Origin: Labilibaculum sp.
GTDB lineage: Bacteria; Bacteroidota; Bacteroidia; Bacteroidales; Marinifilaceae
Length of the DNA: 64,000 nucleotides
Direction of reading: 5' to 3'
Assembly: GCF_963664555.1 (NCBI RefSeq)
Contig: NZ_OY761461.1
Location: 2,914,001 to 2,978,000 of the forward strand
The position numbers and the translations under genes are program-made. Below, piece after piece: positions 54,419 to 62,799 of the stretch; position 1 is the first letter of the stretch, and each line of letters starts with the position of its first letter. Below the pieces are notes generated by a model. The model ran no database searches. It saw nothing but the letters and a program-made list of their open reading frames with translations, and had not been told where the DNA came from.

Positions 54419-55840
54419 ATGAAGCAAAAATTATCCTTACATATATCAGTTAAAATACGCCCCGTTTTTTTATTTGGTGTTCTTCTTCTATTATCCGGCT
54501 GCGCCACCTATTACATGCAAAATGAAGCTTTTAACAACTATTTTTTGCAGGGCGACATAGCGAGTGCCGAAAAAGTACTGGATAAAGATAAAAAGAGCAA
54601 TCGAAACAAAAACAAAGCCTTGTTTTTACTGAATAAGGGAACTTTATCGTGGATGCAGCAAGATTATGGTTCGGCGACTAAGTATTTTAACGAAGCGGAT
54701 CTTTTCATTGAAGATCAACGTAAAAATATTGGTTCGGAAGCATTGGCAATGCTCACCAATCCAATGGCCAGACCCTATGTTCCAGAGGATTTTGAGAATG
54801 TAATGCTCAATTTCTATAAAGCGTTAAGCTATTTGGAAATGGGCGATACGGAAGCGGCTTTGGTTGAATGCCGAAGAGTAAATGAAAAATTGTATGCCCT
54901 GAACGATAAATATCCAAAGAATTATCAGAACAGATACAGCGATGATGCCTTTGCCCATACACTAATGGGGTTAATTTACGATTCATCGGGAGATTCGAAC
55001 AATGCCTTTATTGCTTATCGGAATGCCCTTAAAATTTATGAGGACAATTATCTGAAAAACTTTAATACTACTGCACCGCAGCAATTGAAAGAAGATCTTC
55101 TTCGAACTGCCTATAAAACTGGTTTGATGGAAGATTATGAATTTTTCAAGAATAAATTTGGCTTCGATTTCCAAAAGGCCGACAAGACTGAAGGAGATGT
55201 AATAATCATATGGCTGTCGGGGCTTGGTCCGGTAAAAGCAGAATGGAGCATCAATTTTAGCGCCGTTAATGGCCGCGATGGCTATCTGACCATGGTGAAC
55301 AATGAAGAAAATGTTACGTTGCCTTTTTTTGTAGGAAATATGGATAGCCGGACACAAAATTCTTTTAGTGATCTTGATTTTGTTCGTGTTGCTTTTCCAA
55401 AGTATCAGGAACGAATTCCCTACTACACAAATGCCGATATCATTATAAATGACTCGCTTAGTTATCATTTGGATAAAGGAGAAGACATAAACGCAATTGC
55501 CTTTAAAACACTAAAAGACCGAATGGTACGCGAAATGGCAAATTCTTTACTAAGACTTGCCACCAAACAGGCAATCGAAAGTTACACAAGAAGTAAAGAT
55601 GAAAATTTAGGTGCTATTATCAGCATTTTTAATGCCGTTACTGAAAAAGCCGACACCAGAAATTGGCAAACCCTGCCCAACTCTATTCACTACACCCGAA
55701 TTCGATTGAAAGAGGGAAAACATACTGTTACTCTTAAAGTAAATTCTCCAAATGGAGATAGCAAAAAGCAGCAATTGGATCTTGAAGTGAAAGCAGGAAA
55801 AACTAAATATTTTACCTTTCACAATATGGAATCAAACTAA
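54419..55840 (+). CDS. COG3014-like lipoprotein with TPR-like repeats
   Basis: A 473-residue lipoprotein. The start at 54419 (MKQKLSLH) gives a signal with lipobox LLSGC (Cys28); a longer TTG-started frame adds only 12 residues. Residues about 45-245 are helical repeats with TPR character (ALFLLNKGTLSWMQQDYGSA; FYKALSYLEMGDTEAALVECRR; FAHTLMGLIYDSSGDSNNAF). The rest is a beta-rich domain that includes VKVNSPNGDSKKQQLDLEVK. COG3014 proteins have no assigned activity. Pairing with LpoB suggests an envelope-assembly role. Its stop overlaps the convergent haem-NO gene by 9 bases. Confidence 0.8.
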   Translation: MKQKLSLHISVKIRPVFLFGVLLLLSGCATYYMQNEAFNNYFLQGDIASAEKVLDKDKKSNRNKNKALFLLNKGTLSWMQQDYGSATKYFNEADLFIEDQRKNIGSEALAMLTNPMARPYVPEDFENVMLNFYKALSYLEMGDTEAALVECRRVNEKLYALNDKYPKNYQNRYSDDAFAHTLMGLIYDSSGDSNNAFIAYRNALKIYEDNYLKNFNTTAPQQLKEDLLRTAYKTGLMEDYEFFKNKFGFDFQKADKTEGDVIIIWLSGLGPVKAEWSINFSAVNGRDGYLTMVNNEENVTLPFFVGNMDSRTQNSFSDLDFVRVAFPKYQERIPYYTNADIIINDSLSYHLDKGEDINAIAFKTLKDRMVREMANSLLRLATKQAIESYTRSKDENLGAIISIFNAVTEKADTRNWQTLPNSIHYTRIRLKEGKHTVTLKVNSPNGDSKKQQLDLEVKAGKTKYFTFHNMESN

Positions 55841-56383
55841 CACCTCATTTTTTGAAAGGGTGAAACAGACCAATTTGCTCTTCTCTGAAATAAATTCAGT
55901 ATTTAAAGTCAATTCTTCATTAAAAAACCTTTGACAGCCCATAAACAATCCGATGGCCAGATCAATCAGTAATTTTTCTGTCTGATAACTCATCTGAAAC
56001 GTAGAATCATTAATCTTCACTGCTCTAAAACGTGGGATTTCAACCGGAGTAAAGCGTTCCTGAATTTTATTATGGATGAACTCATCTATCTGATCTAAGA
56101 AATCGAATATGCTGCTGTTACCGGCAAAACTGGGGCGAAACAAAATTACCAAACGGGAGAAAAGATATTCTCCAAAATTTTTTACTACATCAGAAACTGA
56201 ACTTTTCACCTCGAAACCAAGCAAATTGCACAACTCAACAAATTGACTGTACGGATAATCTGTTGTTGCTTCATAAACACCATTATTACCTGTTCCCAGA
56301 TCCGAAATAATTTTTTCGGTTAAGATTAAACCATACTCCCTCTCTACCATTTCCAAAAACTCTGTGAAAAATATTCCCTTCAT
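55832..56383 (-). CDS. Haem NO-binding (H-NOX/HNOB) protein
   Basis: A 183-residue single-domain protein of the haem NO-binding family. It starts with MKGIFFTEF at 56383, the standard family beginning. The proximal haem ligand is His104 (DEFIHNKI), with Pro117 behind it. The family's YxSxR haem-propionate motif appears as Tyr133, Thr135, Lys137 (YQTEK), a conservative but uncommon change. No kinase or diguanylate cyclase partner lies next to it, although bacterial H-NOX genes often have one. The gene converges on the COG3014 gene with a 9-base overlap. Confidence 0.85.
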   Translation of the reverse strand: MKGIFFTEFLEMVEREYGLILTEKIISDLGTGNNGVYEATTDYPYSQFVELCNLLGFEVKSSVSDVVKNFGEYLFSRLVILFRPSFAGNSSIFDFLDQIDEFIHNKIQERFTPVEIPRFRAVKINDSTFQMSYQTEKLLIDLAIGLFMGCQRFFNEELTLNTEFISEKSKLVCFTLSKNEVLV

Positions 56384-56536
56384 CGTTCCTCCGCTTTTAC
56401 TATCCACCCAAGCAAATTTATTGCATCAGTAAAAATACACATCACTACTGTTATAGTGTGTAACGAACTAGAATAAAAGTAATTGTATTGAAGAGCAAAT
56501 AATTTTAAAGGAATTAATATTTCATCTTGTTTTACA

Positions 56537-57721
56537 TTATAAATCTATATTCTTTTGAGTTTTATTTTCAAGTTCAACCAGTAATTTCTGCATCGTAATG
56601 AATTTATTCTCATAATCCCATCTTCCTTTGTCTTTGTTATGGGCAATCTCATAAAACCTGACTGCTTCCTTAGGTTGGTTAACCCTTTCGTAAATTTCAC
56701 CTACGTAATAAAATGATTCTGCTCTTTCGGGATAATTGGAAATAGAATATTTTAAAAAAGCCATTGCGTCATTATATCGTTCAGCATCTTTAAGCTGAAT
56801 ACAAACACTCTCAAGCAGAGAATAGGGCAATTTTTCATTTCTGCCATAACTCAGCAATACTTTTCTTTGATAAGTTTCAGCAACCTCAACGCCCTTTTCA
56901 ACTAAAATCTGTACATCAGGATATTTGTACTCTGCGAAAATAGTTTCCATGCCCTGCATTAAACTTTTACGATAGAGTGTGTAATGACTTTCGTCGGGCA
57001 TCCATGCATAATTCCATTTGAGATCGGATGGTGCTTTTGTTTCTAAAGACAAAATTAAAGCTTTACAGGATTTTAACATCTCCGTAGCTTCCTCGGCAAA
57101 AGAAACAAACAGTTGTTTTCTAATGGATGAATTGTTGCTTAAGAACTGGTCAATATCGTTCACAATCGCCTTATTATTCCACCAAAGAATCGGACTAAAG
57201 GCTAAATATTTATCAAACAAATCGGGTCGTGTAGAAAATGCATATACAACAAAAAGTCCACTATAACTGTGTCCCATGACCAATCGCTGAGTACTCGCTC
57301 TAAAATTATCCGTTATGAATGGAAAGACGTCTAACTCGAGGGTTTTAATAAAATCATCTGCTCCTCCGCGGGTTCGGAAAATATTTTTATTCATAATTGA
57401 ATCGACAGGAGTCATATCGCGAAAGCGATCGGTATTGGGCAGACCAACAACAATATGCGGAGGAATAAAATGATTATCCATGAGAAAACTTAAAATCTCA
57501 ATTCCCATATCAAAGTTCATTTCTGCATCCAACAAATAGATTGTTGGGTACTTATAATATGTGTCGTCGTATTCGTTGGGAAGCAATACTTTTACGTCGC
57601 GGTATTCTTTTAGAACAGTAGAATAGACACGGGAATTACGCAAATTTTTCAAGTTTACTTCAGCTGAAGTATTCGAGCAGATAAGTAAAGCAAATAGAGC
57701 TGAAAACAAAATTCGCATCAT
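56537..57721 (-). CDS. Exported alpha/beta-hydrolase (esterase D-like) with C-terminal TPR region
   Basis: A 394-residue protein with a signal peptide (to about residue 20, ending TSAE) and an esterase D/IroE-like alpha/beta-hydrolase domain (about 25-280). The nucleophile is Ser152 in GHSYSG; PTIYLLDAE forms the oxyanion strand and the active-site His is probably in DESHYTLYR. Members cleave esters such as siderophore, acylated-sugar or feruloyl esters. The last 100 residues form TPR-like helices (YNDAMAFLKYSISNYPERAE, FYYVGEIYERVNQPKEAVRFY). The substrate is unknown. It is monocistronic. Confidence 0.85.
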   Translation of the reverse strand: MMRILFSALFALLICSNTSAEVNLKNLRNSRVYSTVLKEYRDVKVLLPNEYDDTYYKYPTIYLLDAEMNFDMGIEILSFLMDNHFIPPHIVVGLPNTDRFRDMTPVDSIMNKNIFRTRGGADDFIKTLELDVFPFITDNFRASTQRLVMGHSYSGLFVVYAFSTRPDLFDKYLAFSPILWWNNKAIVNDIDQFLSNNSSIRKQLFVSFAEEATEMLKSCKALILSLETKAPSDLKWNYAWMPDESHYTLYRKSLMQGMETIFAEYKYPDVQILVEKGVEVAETYQRKVLLSYGRNEKLPYSLLESVCIQLKDAERYNDAMAFLKYSISNYPERAESFYYVGEIYERVNQPKEAVRFYEIAHNKDKGRWDYENKFITMQKLLVELENKTQKNIDL

Positions 57722-57848
57722 AATAACTTTGGTTTAGATTTAAAGCTTGAAACAAATTACGATTATTTATAACAAAAAAAAAGATTTAATAGTATTTACA
57801 AGGCATCCCGACTATTGTTGATATTAACCGAATTGCCAAAATATGTAC

Positions 57849-57887
57849 AAAAAAAGCCGAAATATGAATATTCCGGCTTACGTTTTT
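57849..57887 (-). terminator. Intrinsic terminator after yceI
   Basis: On the minus strand, AAGCCGGAATAT and ATATTTCGGCTT form a long imperfect hairpin followed by a T run. It lies 14 bases after the yceI stop. Confidence 0.7.
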
Positions 57888-57900
57888 AAAGAATAATACT

Positions 57901-58500
57901 TTACTCTAAATACAAATCTAAATTTAGTTCAAAATCATCATAAATGGTCTTGTCTCCTAAATTATCGAAGAAAGAACCCGATCCGTAACGTACGTTAAAC
58001 TTAGTTCTATCGATAGTTATTTTTCCACTTACATGTACTGTCGCATCATGTTTGTGTAAATTCACCATAAATTCAATGGATTCAGTAATTCCTTTGATTG
58101 TTATATTTCCTTTTACCTTGTAATTACCATCTTCCATTTTCTCGGCATTGGTAATTTCAAATTTTGATTCAGGAAATTTCTCAGTACCAAAAAAATCGTC
58201 AGATTTTAAATGACCTTCTAATTTTGCTTTGTAACCTTCATCCTCAATGTCAGTATTTACAATACTTGTCATGTTAACAACAAAACTTCCTGCTACAATC
58301 TTATCTTCGTCCATCACCAAACTTCCACTGTTAAGATTGATGGTTCCTGAGTGTTCTCCTGTCACTTTTTTACCTAACCATTCAATTTTACTATTTTCAG
58401 CATTCAATTTTAAATTGTCTTTTTTTGCAAATGCCTTGCTTGGAGTCAAAACAACACTGGCAACAAGAACTACTATCATTACTAAACCTAATCTCTTCAT
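57901..58500 (-). CDS. YceI family periplasmic protein
   Basis: A 199-residue protein with a signal peptide (to about residue 25) and a YceI lipocalin-like barrel. Typical segments are SKIEWLGKKVTGEHSGTINL, HLKSDDFFGTEKFPESKFEI, GNITIKGITESIEFMV and the C-terminal DDFELNLDLYL. YceI proteins bind long-chain isoprenoids or lipids; the precise ligand in Bacteroidota is not known. It probably acts in the periplasm. It has its own terminator and is separate from the AraC gene. Confidence 0.92.
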   Translation of the reverse strand: MKRLGLVMIVVLVASVVLTPSKAFAKKDNLKLNAENSKIEWLGKKVTGEHSGTINLNSGSLVMDEDKIVAGSFVVNMTSIVNTDIEDEGYKAKLEGHLKSDDFFGTEKFPESKFEITNAEKMEDGNYKVKGNITIKGITESIEFMVNLHKHDATVHVSGKITIDRTKFNVRYGSGSFFDNLGDKTIYDDFELNLDLYLE

Positions 58501-58619
58501 AACTTCAAATATTAATTAATTTCTTTTATTGATTTTAAAATCTTTGTAAGAACTTTACAATTACAAATTTAGCAGATGATTGTTCATTAGTAAATGGACA
58601 AATTCCCTTTATTGTTGGA

Positions 58620-59498
58620 TTATTTTCTAATTAGGCTTCGATAGTCGCTCAATGTTTGACTTGTATATTTTTTAAAGAAGCGGCTAAAGTAAGCCGGATC
58701 ATTAAAACCCAAATTATAAGCTATTTCCTTTGTATTCAAATCAGAACCATAAAGCATTTTCTTTGCTTCTTTTATCACTCTATTTCTGATTAATTCTCCT
58801 GCTGTGATACCAGTTGTTTTCTTTGTTATTTCATTTAAACATGTTGCTCTCAAATTAAGCATATCGGCATAGGAAGAAACATTTTTTTGTTCCTTGTAAT
58901 TATCATCTATCAACTGTTTAAATTTAATGATGACCGAGCCAGGATGCTCTTCGTCTAAACTCACATCCAAATCGTGCTGCTCTTCGTAAATTCTTCTTGA
59001 TTCCAATAAAAACAACTTCAATTGCTGCAATAACATCTCGTGACGGTATCGATCGTCGTTCCCAAATTCCTTTTCCATCAATTCTGTAATTCCCTTAAAA
59101 ACCGTTTGTTGTTCTTCATTCAATGTAATAATAGACCGGAAATCGGGGTTGCTAAACAATGTTGAATCGGAAACAGAATCTTCACCGTTCTCTTTAACAG
59201 CAAAAAATGCTTCGTTAAAGGTTATAGAATAACCTGTGCAATGTGCGTTACTAATAAAACGATGTACTAAGCCCGGAGGAACAAAAAGAATCGAATTTTT
59301 CCGTAATGTATACTCCACATATTTGGTGGCATGTATTGCTTCTCCTTCCTTAATCCATGTAATGGTGTAGAAATTATGCATATGATCGTCCCCATTCTGC
59401 TTTCTAACTTCATTACACATATTTTGAAGTTTATGAATGTGGAAAAGTGCTTTGGATTCTTCAAATTCCTCAAATAATTCTGAAGGTTCTTTATTCAT
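58620..59498 (-). CDS. AraC-family transcriptional regulator
   Basis: A 292-residue regulator with an N-terminal cupin-type sensing domain (about 30-120; HNFYTITWIKEGEAIHATKY, then ILFVPPGLVHRF) and a C-terminal double helix-turn-helix (about 195-292; GELIRNRVIKEAKKML, TKEIAYNLGFNDPAYFSRFFK, SDYRSLI). The start at 59498 (MNKEPSEL) is preferred over an ATG 63 bases upstream. The effector and targets are unknown; the adjacent genes do not suggest a pathway. Confidence 0.92.
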   Translation of the reverse strand: MNKEPSELFEEFEESKALFHIHKLQNMCNEVRKQNGDDHMHNFYTITWIKEGEAIHATKYVEYTLRKNSILFVPPGLVHRFISNAHCTGYSITFNEAFFAVKENGEDSVSDSTLFSNPDFRSIITLNEEQQTVFKGITELMEKEFGNDDRYRHEMLLQQLKLFLLESRRIYEEQHDLDVSLDEEHPGSVIIKFKQLIDDNYKEQKNVSSYADMLNLRATCLNEITKKTTGITAGELIRNRVIKEAKKMLYGSDLNTKEIAYNLGFNDPAYFSRFFKKYTSQTLSDYRSLIRK

Positions 59499-59742
59499 AT
59501 AATCGTAATTTGCTTTTTTTTTTCGTGTAATAGTAAATTTATACAATAAATTCCAGACCATTATATCTTTTACTTGTTAATCGATTGTTAAAACTTCCCT
59601 AATATTCATATATCCCACGCTAAATCTCTTCGAAAACCGGGCTTCTTAACTTTTTGCAGTAAAAATTCTTCCATTGTAAAATCCTCCCGCTAAAGTCCTT
59701 AGCAAGATCATTCATTTTTATCGCTAAAAAAACACCAAAACA

Positions 59743-59775
59743 TTTGGAGGAATCGGTCTAAAACCCCTATATTTG
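59743..59775 (+). promoter_or_regulatory. Promoter of tRNA-Arg
   Basis: TTTG at 59743-59746 (-33) and TATATTTG at 59768-59775 (-7) are perfect Bacteroidota elements with 21 bases between them. The tRNA begins 20 bases after the -7 box. This is the clearest promoter in the window and supports the Bacteroidota assignment. Confidence 0.8.
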
Positions 59776-59794
59776 CAGGGCAATTAAGAAAAAA

Positions 59795-59868
59795 GGACGC
59801 GTAGCATAACTGGATAGTGCACCTCGTTACGGCCGAGGAGGTTGGGGGTTCGAATCCCTCCGTGTTCA
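59795..59868 (+). tRNA. tRNA-Arg (anticodon ACG)
   Basis: A 74-nt tRNA with acceptor stem GGACGCG pairing to CGTGTTC. The anticodon arm CCTCG-TTACGGC-CGAGG has anticodon ACG. The T arm is GGGGG-TTCGAAT-CCCTC, and A73 follows. The CCA end is not encoded. ACG is deaminated to ICG in bacteria and reads CGU, CGC and CGA. A tRNA-type promoter precedes it and a terminator follows within 5 bases, so it is a single-gene unit. A damaged copy lies 1.4 kb downstream. Confidence 0.95.
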
Positions 59869-59872
59869 CAGA

Positions 59873-59904
59873 AAAACTCATCAGGAAACTGGTGAGTTTT
59901 TTTT
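59873..59904 (+). terminator. Intrinsic terminator of tRNA-Arg
   Basis: AAAACTCATCAG (59873-59884) and CTGGTGAGTTTT (59889-59900) pair with one G-U around loop GAAA, followed by more T. Confidence 0.88.
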
Positions 59905-59941
59905 ATGGGCTAATTGCCCAAATTTTCTGCTTGAACCAAAA

Positions 59942-59969
59942 AATACCACCCGAATTATCAAGTGGCATT
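59942..59969 (-). terminator. Probable intrinsic terminator
   Basis: On the minus strand AATGCCAC and GTGGTATT pair (one G-T) around a 12-base loop, followed by TTTTGG. It follows the hypothetical gene ending at 59991. Confidence 0.55.
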
Positions 59970-59990
59970 TCAAAATTATTAAGCTTCTAA

Positions 59991-60635
59991 TTATTTGACA
60001 ACTATGCCCAAAACTTCTAATTTCTGACGCTCGCTACCCTCGTAAAACAAATCGAGGCAAGCACGCAAATCGGAGCAATAGGCCATAAATTCGACATAGT
60101 ACTCTTGTTTTTGAGCGGTGGCTTGCTGCGCTTCTCCATCCTCTTTTTCAGCCTTCAGCTTTAAGTCATCCAGTTTTACCAAGTCTGCCTGCAATGCTGT
60201 AATTGCATCGGGCGTTAAACTAGCCAGTGTCAGTTTTTCCTGAATAGCTTCATGTGTAATAATTGCACTTACAGTATCATCAGCTAAAGATTTCCACTCG
60301 GGATATGCCGCCGGCACTTCCTTATTTAAACGCAAAAGGGTTGATAATTCAAGATCATTTTTAAAAAAGTAGCGCCCCACCTTACGAATACGAATCAGCT
60401 TATCGCGCAACATCGTGTAAAACCCGTTGAATTCCCGAGTTGCCTGACTGGATTCAATACCTTCGATATTTTGAAGCTCGAAAGCTGTTTTGGTTTTTGT
60501 ATAAAGCGACTTTCCCAATTCGATACGCTCTTCGGAATAGATTGGCTGTATGCATTCCTTAATGGATTCATCAGCCGAAATACCATAAACCAATAGTCGT
60601 CCTTTTTCCAGTTCTTTTAAATAACTTTCTTTCAT
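59991..60635 (-). CDS. Helical protein of unknown function
   Basis: A 214-residue acidic protein with high helix and coiled-coil content, especially about residues 145-180 (LQADLVKLDDLKLKAEKEDG), and without signal or membrane segments. It ends in LEVLGIVV, a C-terminus also seen in some uncharacterised Bacteroidota proteins, though I cannot name the family. It lies between the intact tRNA-Arg and the decayed tRNA copy. Four copies of a short inverted motif occur upstream of its start codon. Confidence 0.55.
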   Translation of the reverse strand: MKESYLKELEKGRLLVYGISADESIKECIQPIYSEERIELGKSLYTKTKTAFELQNIEGIESSQATREFNGFYTMLRDKLIRIRKVGRYFFKNDLELSTLLRLNKEVPAAYPEWKSLADDTVSAIITHEAIQEKLTLASLTPDAITALQADLVKLDDLKLKAEKEDGEAQQATAQKQEYYVEFMAYCSDLRACLDLFYEGSERQKLEVLGIVVK

Positions 60636-60661
60636 ATGATTATAATTTGTTTTTGATTTGC

Positions 60662-60811
60662 CATATGGAACTTACCATGCTGGAATAAATTATCCCCCTG
60701 TGCGTCAAAATCAATTTGGCATGGACGTTTCATATGTTTGTATTTTTTTATTTTTGGTTAGATGGAACTTTCCATGAGTTAATAATTATTGAATCATGAA
60801 CGTTTCATAAC
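60662..60811. promoter_or_regulatory. Four copies of an inverted motif near ATGGAACNTTCCAT
   Basis: The sites are ATGGAACTTACCAT (from 60664), ATGGACGTTTCATA (60721), ATGGAACTTTCCAT (60762) and ATGAACGTTTCATA (60796). Each is a near-palindrome. They lie upstream of the hypothetical gene starting at 60635 (minus strand). They may be regulator sites or relics of a repeat. Confidence 0.4.
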
Positions 60812-61248
60812 ATTACTTTTTAAATGCTCTTTTTTTTATTTGCCATAATGAAATTATTATTCTCAAGTCTGAAAAGCAAAAACTGCTCAATAAAATTTTT
60901 ATGATATATTTCACACTTTGGAAATTCTGCTTCGATTTAGAATTCATTTTTTATGACTTTCTGTCACTTTTTGATGATTCCCCCGGCTTTTTAGCTTTTC
61001 CCCGCACTTTTCTCCGACTTTCTGTCACTTATGTTCAATCTCCCCACAGTTTGGAAGTGTTCCCCTCACTCATCTCTAATTTTATTGTACTTGAGTAGGA
61101 TTTTCCTGAGCTTATTAGCTCCTCTCCTCTCTGTTTTGAGATTTTATGCTGCTGATGTGATGCTGAATTGTTCTTTTATGGGATTTTAGAGTGGTTTGGA
61201 GGGTAGAAAACTGGTGTGACGTGGTTTTTTTCTTGGGGCTGAAAAAAA
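60812..61248. repeat. Degenerate direct repeats in a gene-free stretch
   Basis: No gene is supported. Two 61-bp imperfect direct repeats, 60955-61015 and 61016-61076, both start GACTTTCTGTCACTT and share CCCC and TTCCCC blocks further along. The rest is T-rich. A 65-codon frame at 60901-61098 lies across these repeats and is not accepted. Confidence 0.55.
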
Positions 61249-61343
61249 GGACGCGTAGCATAACTGGATAGTGCACTGCGTTACACCAACAGAGGTTGGG
61301 GTTCATAACTTGTTCCCGACAAGGAAGAATCCCTCCGAGTTCA
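61249..61343 (+). pseudogene. Decayed duplicate of tRNA-Arg
   Basis: The first 34 bases are identical to the 5' part of the tRNA-Arg at 59795. The anticodon arm differs (CTGCG-TTACACC-AACAG, no longer pairing well). The T arm is split by about 23 bases that carry a small hairpin CTTGT-TCCCG-ACAAG, after which AATCCCTCCG and AGTTCA resume the tRNA 3' end. The acceptor stem has one mismatch. It is unlikely to give a functional tRNA. Confidence 0.8.
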
Positions 61344-62038
61344 CTAATTGTAAACAATCAGCTAGTTGAGACTAATTGGGTGTTTTTGGGTTAAATAACT
61401 TCTCTCCCATTCCATAACCTTGTATCTTACATAAGATCTGCACAAAGGGTGTATTTTCACACATTTCCCTGTTCAAACTCGATTTCACCGAAATTGATCT
61501 CGCAGATCGATGCGTAGCATTACTAGAAGTTTATGATAATCGGTACATATATGTATTTAATGGATACAACTTATATGAAGAAAAATAAATGACTCCCTTA
61601 AAATAAAACAGGTTTGAACCTGCAAAGAGAAGTAATTACGAAACTCTGACAGGGATTATACGCTGTCAGGATATCGTAATTGGACTGAACTGATCAACGA
61701 ATTTTTATTATTATTTCGGGTTGTAAATCCTATTGCTCAGAACTCCTGATTGCAAATCAGGGGCTGCCGCGGTAATCTTTAGTCATACCCTGACATTTAC
61801 AGCTTCTCTATAGTCAGAGCATGACAAGAAAAATATTTTAAGGCGATACGGCTGGCCCTGATTTGTTATCTGGATTTAATTAGTTGGCGATTTATAATCG
61901 CCTAAGCTGTAAATAGAGGATTGAAAATCCTCAACTCGAAACCTGCAGATTACAAATCTGCAGGAGCGCGGAAAATTATAAGATGTTGTATTTGTGTGAT
62001 TTTTCAAATTATTTCTTCTGCTCTATAGAATGTTTGCC
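61344..62038. repeat. Palindrome cluster, non-coding
   Basis: No gene was found. At least seven hairpins lie in 360 bases. They include CAGGTT-TG-AACCTG at 61609-61622 and a nested cruciform 61634-61681 (outer AATTACG/CGTAATT, inner CTGACAG/CTGTCAG). Five share a core ATT-N3-AAT, with 3-base loops: 61718-61730 (imperfect), 61745-61761 (CCTGATT stem), 61886-61902 (GGCGATT), 61916-61932 (GAGGATT) and 61942-61964 (CCTGCAGATT). Similar families of stems around A+T cores occur as dispersed repeats in Bacteroidota. A short match to the tRNA 5' part (GCGTAGCAT) lies at 61512-61520. Confidence 0.7.
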
Positions 62039-62500
62039 TTACTTATTCTTGTATTTCTTTTGCAGTGCATTCAAAAAATATCTTAGGTACTGATCTAAAA
62101 ATTCTCGATAGTGTTTATGATCTGGATTACGGAAAAAAGCACTCAACTCATGTTTGCTTATTTTTTTATCTATTAAGGCGAGCATATCTAAGATGTCATC
62201 TGATTTCAAGTCCAATGCAATTTTTAGTTTCCGAAGAATCATATTATTGCTTAAAGGATCTTCTGGCTCTGGTAGTGGGCCTTCTCTTTTTCCGCGTTTT
62301 TCAATGATTAATCCGTTGAGGAAAATAGCCAGTTCTTTATCTGTGATTTCTATTAATAAAGGGTCATCATCTTTTTTAAACCAACCATCCAAATCCGCTT
62401 TACTGACATCGTAATTGGCTAATTTAAAAAGTTCAATCATTTTGAGATCACTAAAGTCAAACACGTAACGAACACGTCTTAATATATCATTATTGGTCAT
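62039..62500 (-). CDS. DUF1456 family protein (YehS-like)
   Basis: A 153-residue protein with two copies of the DUF1456 motif. Residues about 1-50 (MTNNDILRRVRYVFDFSDLK ... LANYDVSKADLDGWFKKDDD) and 85-140 (LSNNMILRKLKIALDLKSDD ... KKISKHELSAFFRNPDHKHY) repeat the same helical pattern. YehS in E. coli is the known member; its function is unclear. It is cytoplasmic. It follows the palindrome cluster and appears monocistronic. Confidence 0.9.
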   Translation of the reverse strand: MTNNDILRRVRYVFDFSDLKMIELFKLANYDVSKADLDGWFKKDDDPLLIEITDKELAIFLNGLIIEKRGKREGPLPEPEDPLSNNMILRKLKIALDLKSDDILDMLALIDKKISKHELSAFFRNPDHKHYREFLDQYLRYFLNALQKKYKNK

Positions 62501-62654
62501 ATTGTCTTTTATTTAATTTTCACTTCATTCATAATTTTCATTTTCCTAATCTACCCCCCGTTACTTGTGAGGCAGTTGCGCTAATCAACTCTTATTGTAT
62601 TCAGGTTCCCGAAACTACAAAACAATAAGTGCTTCCCAAAAGAAACAAGAAGAA

Positions 62655-62688
62655 ATAAAAAAAGACCACCCCTTGCGGGATGATCTTT
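62655..62688 (-). terminator. Intrinsic terminator of the GH3 gene
   Basis: On the minus strand, AAAGATCATCCC and GGGGTGGTCTTT form a 12-bp stem with two G-U pairs and a GCAA (GNRA) tetraloop, then a T run. It lies downstream of the GH3 gene ending at 62800. Confidence 0.75.
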
Positions 62689-62799
62689 ACCTAAATGAAT
62701 GAAGGGATTACTTCTATTTCCTTCGGTATGCAAAAACGATTTAAGTAGTTGTTTCTGCCAGTGGAAATTCCTCTGGTCTACATATTTGTAATACTTATA

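Noticed and set aside
60901..61098. 65-codon plus-strand frame
   Set aside because: It spans the two degenerate 61-bp repeats and has no supporting features.
61249..61343. Functional class II tRNA with a long variable arm (Leu/Ser)
   Set aside because: The extra bases lie in the T arm rather than the variable loop, the anticodon stem does not pair well, and the 5' part matches tRNA-Arg exactly.
61512..61524. Third copy of the tRNA-Arg 5' end
   Set aside because: Only about 12 of 15 bases match, too short to separate from chance; it is mentioned only in the palindrome-cluster entry.
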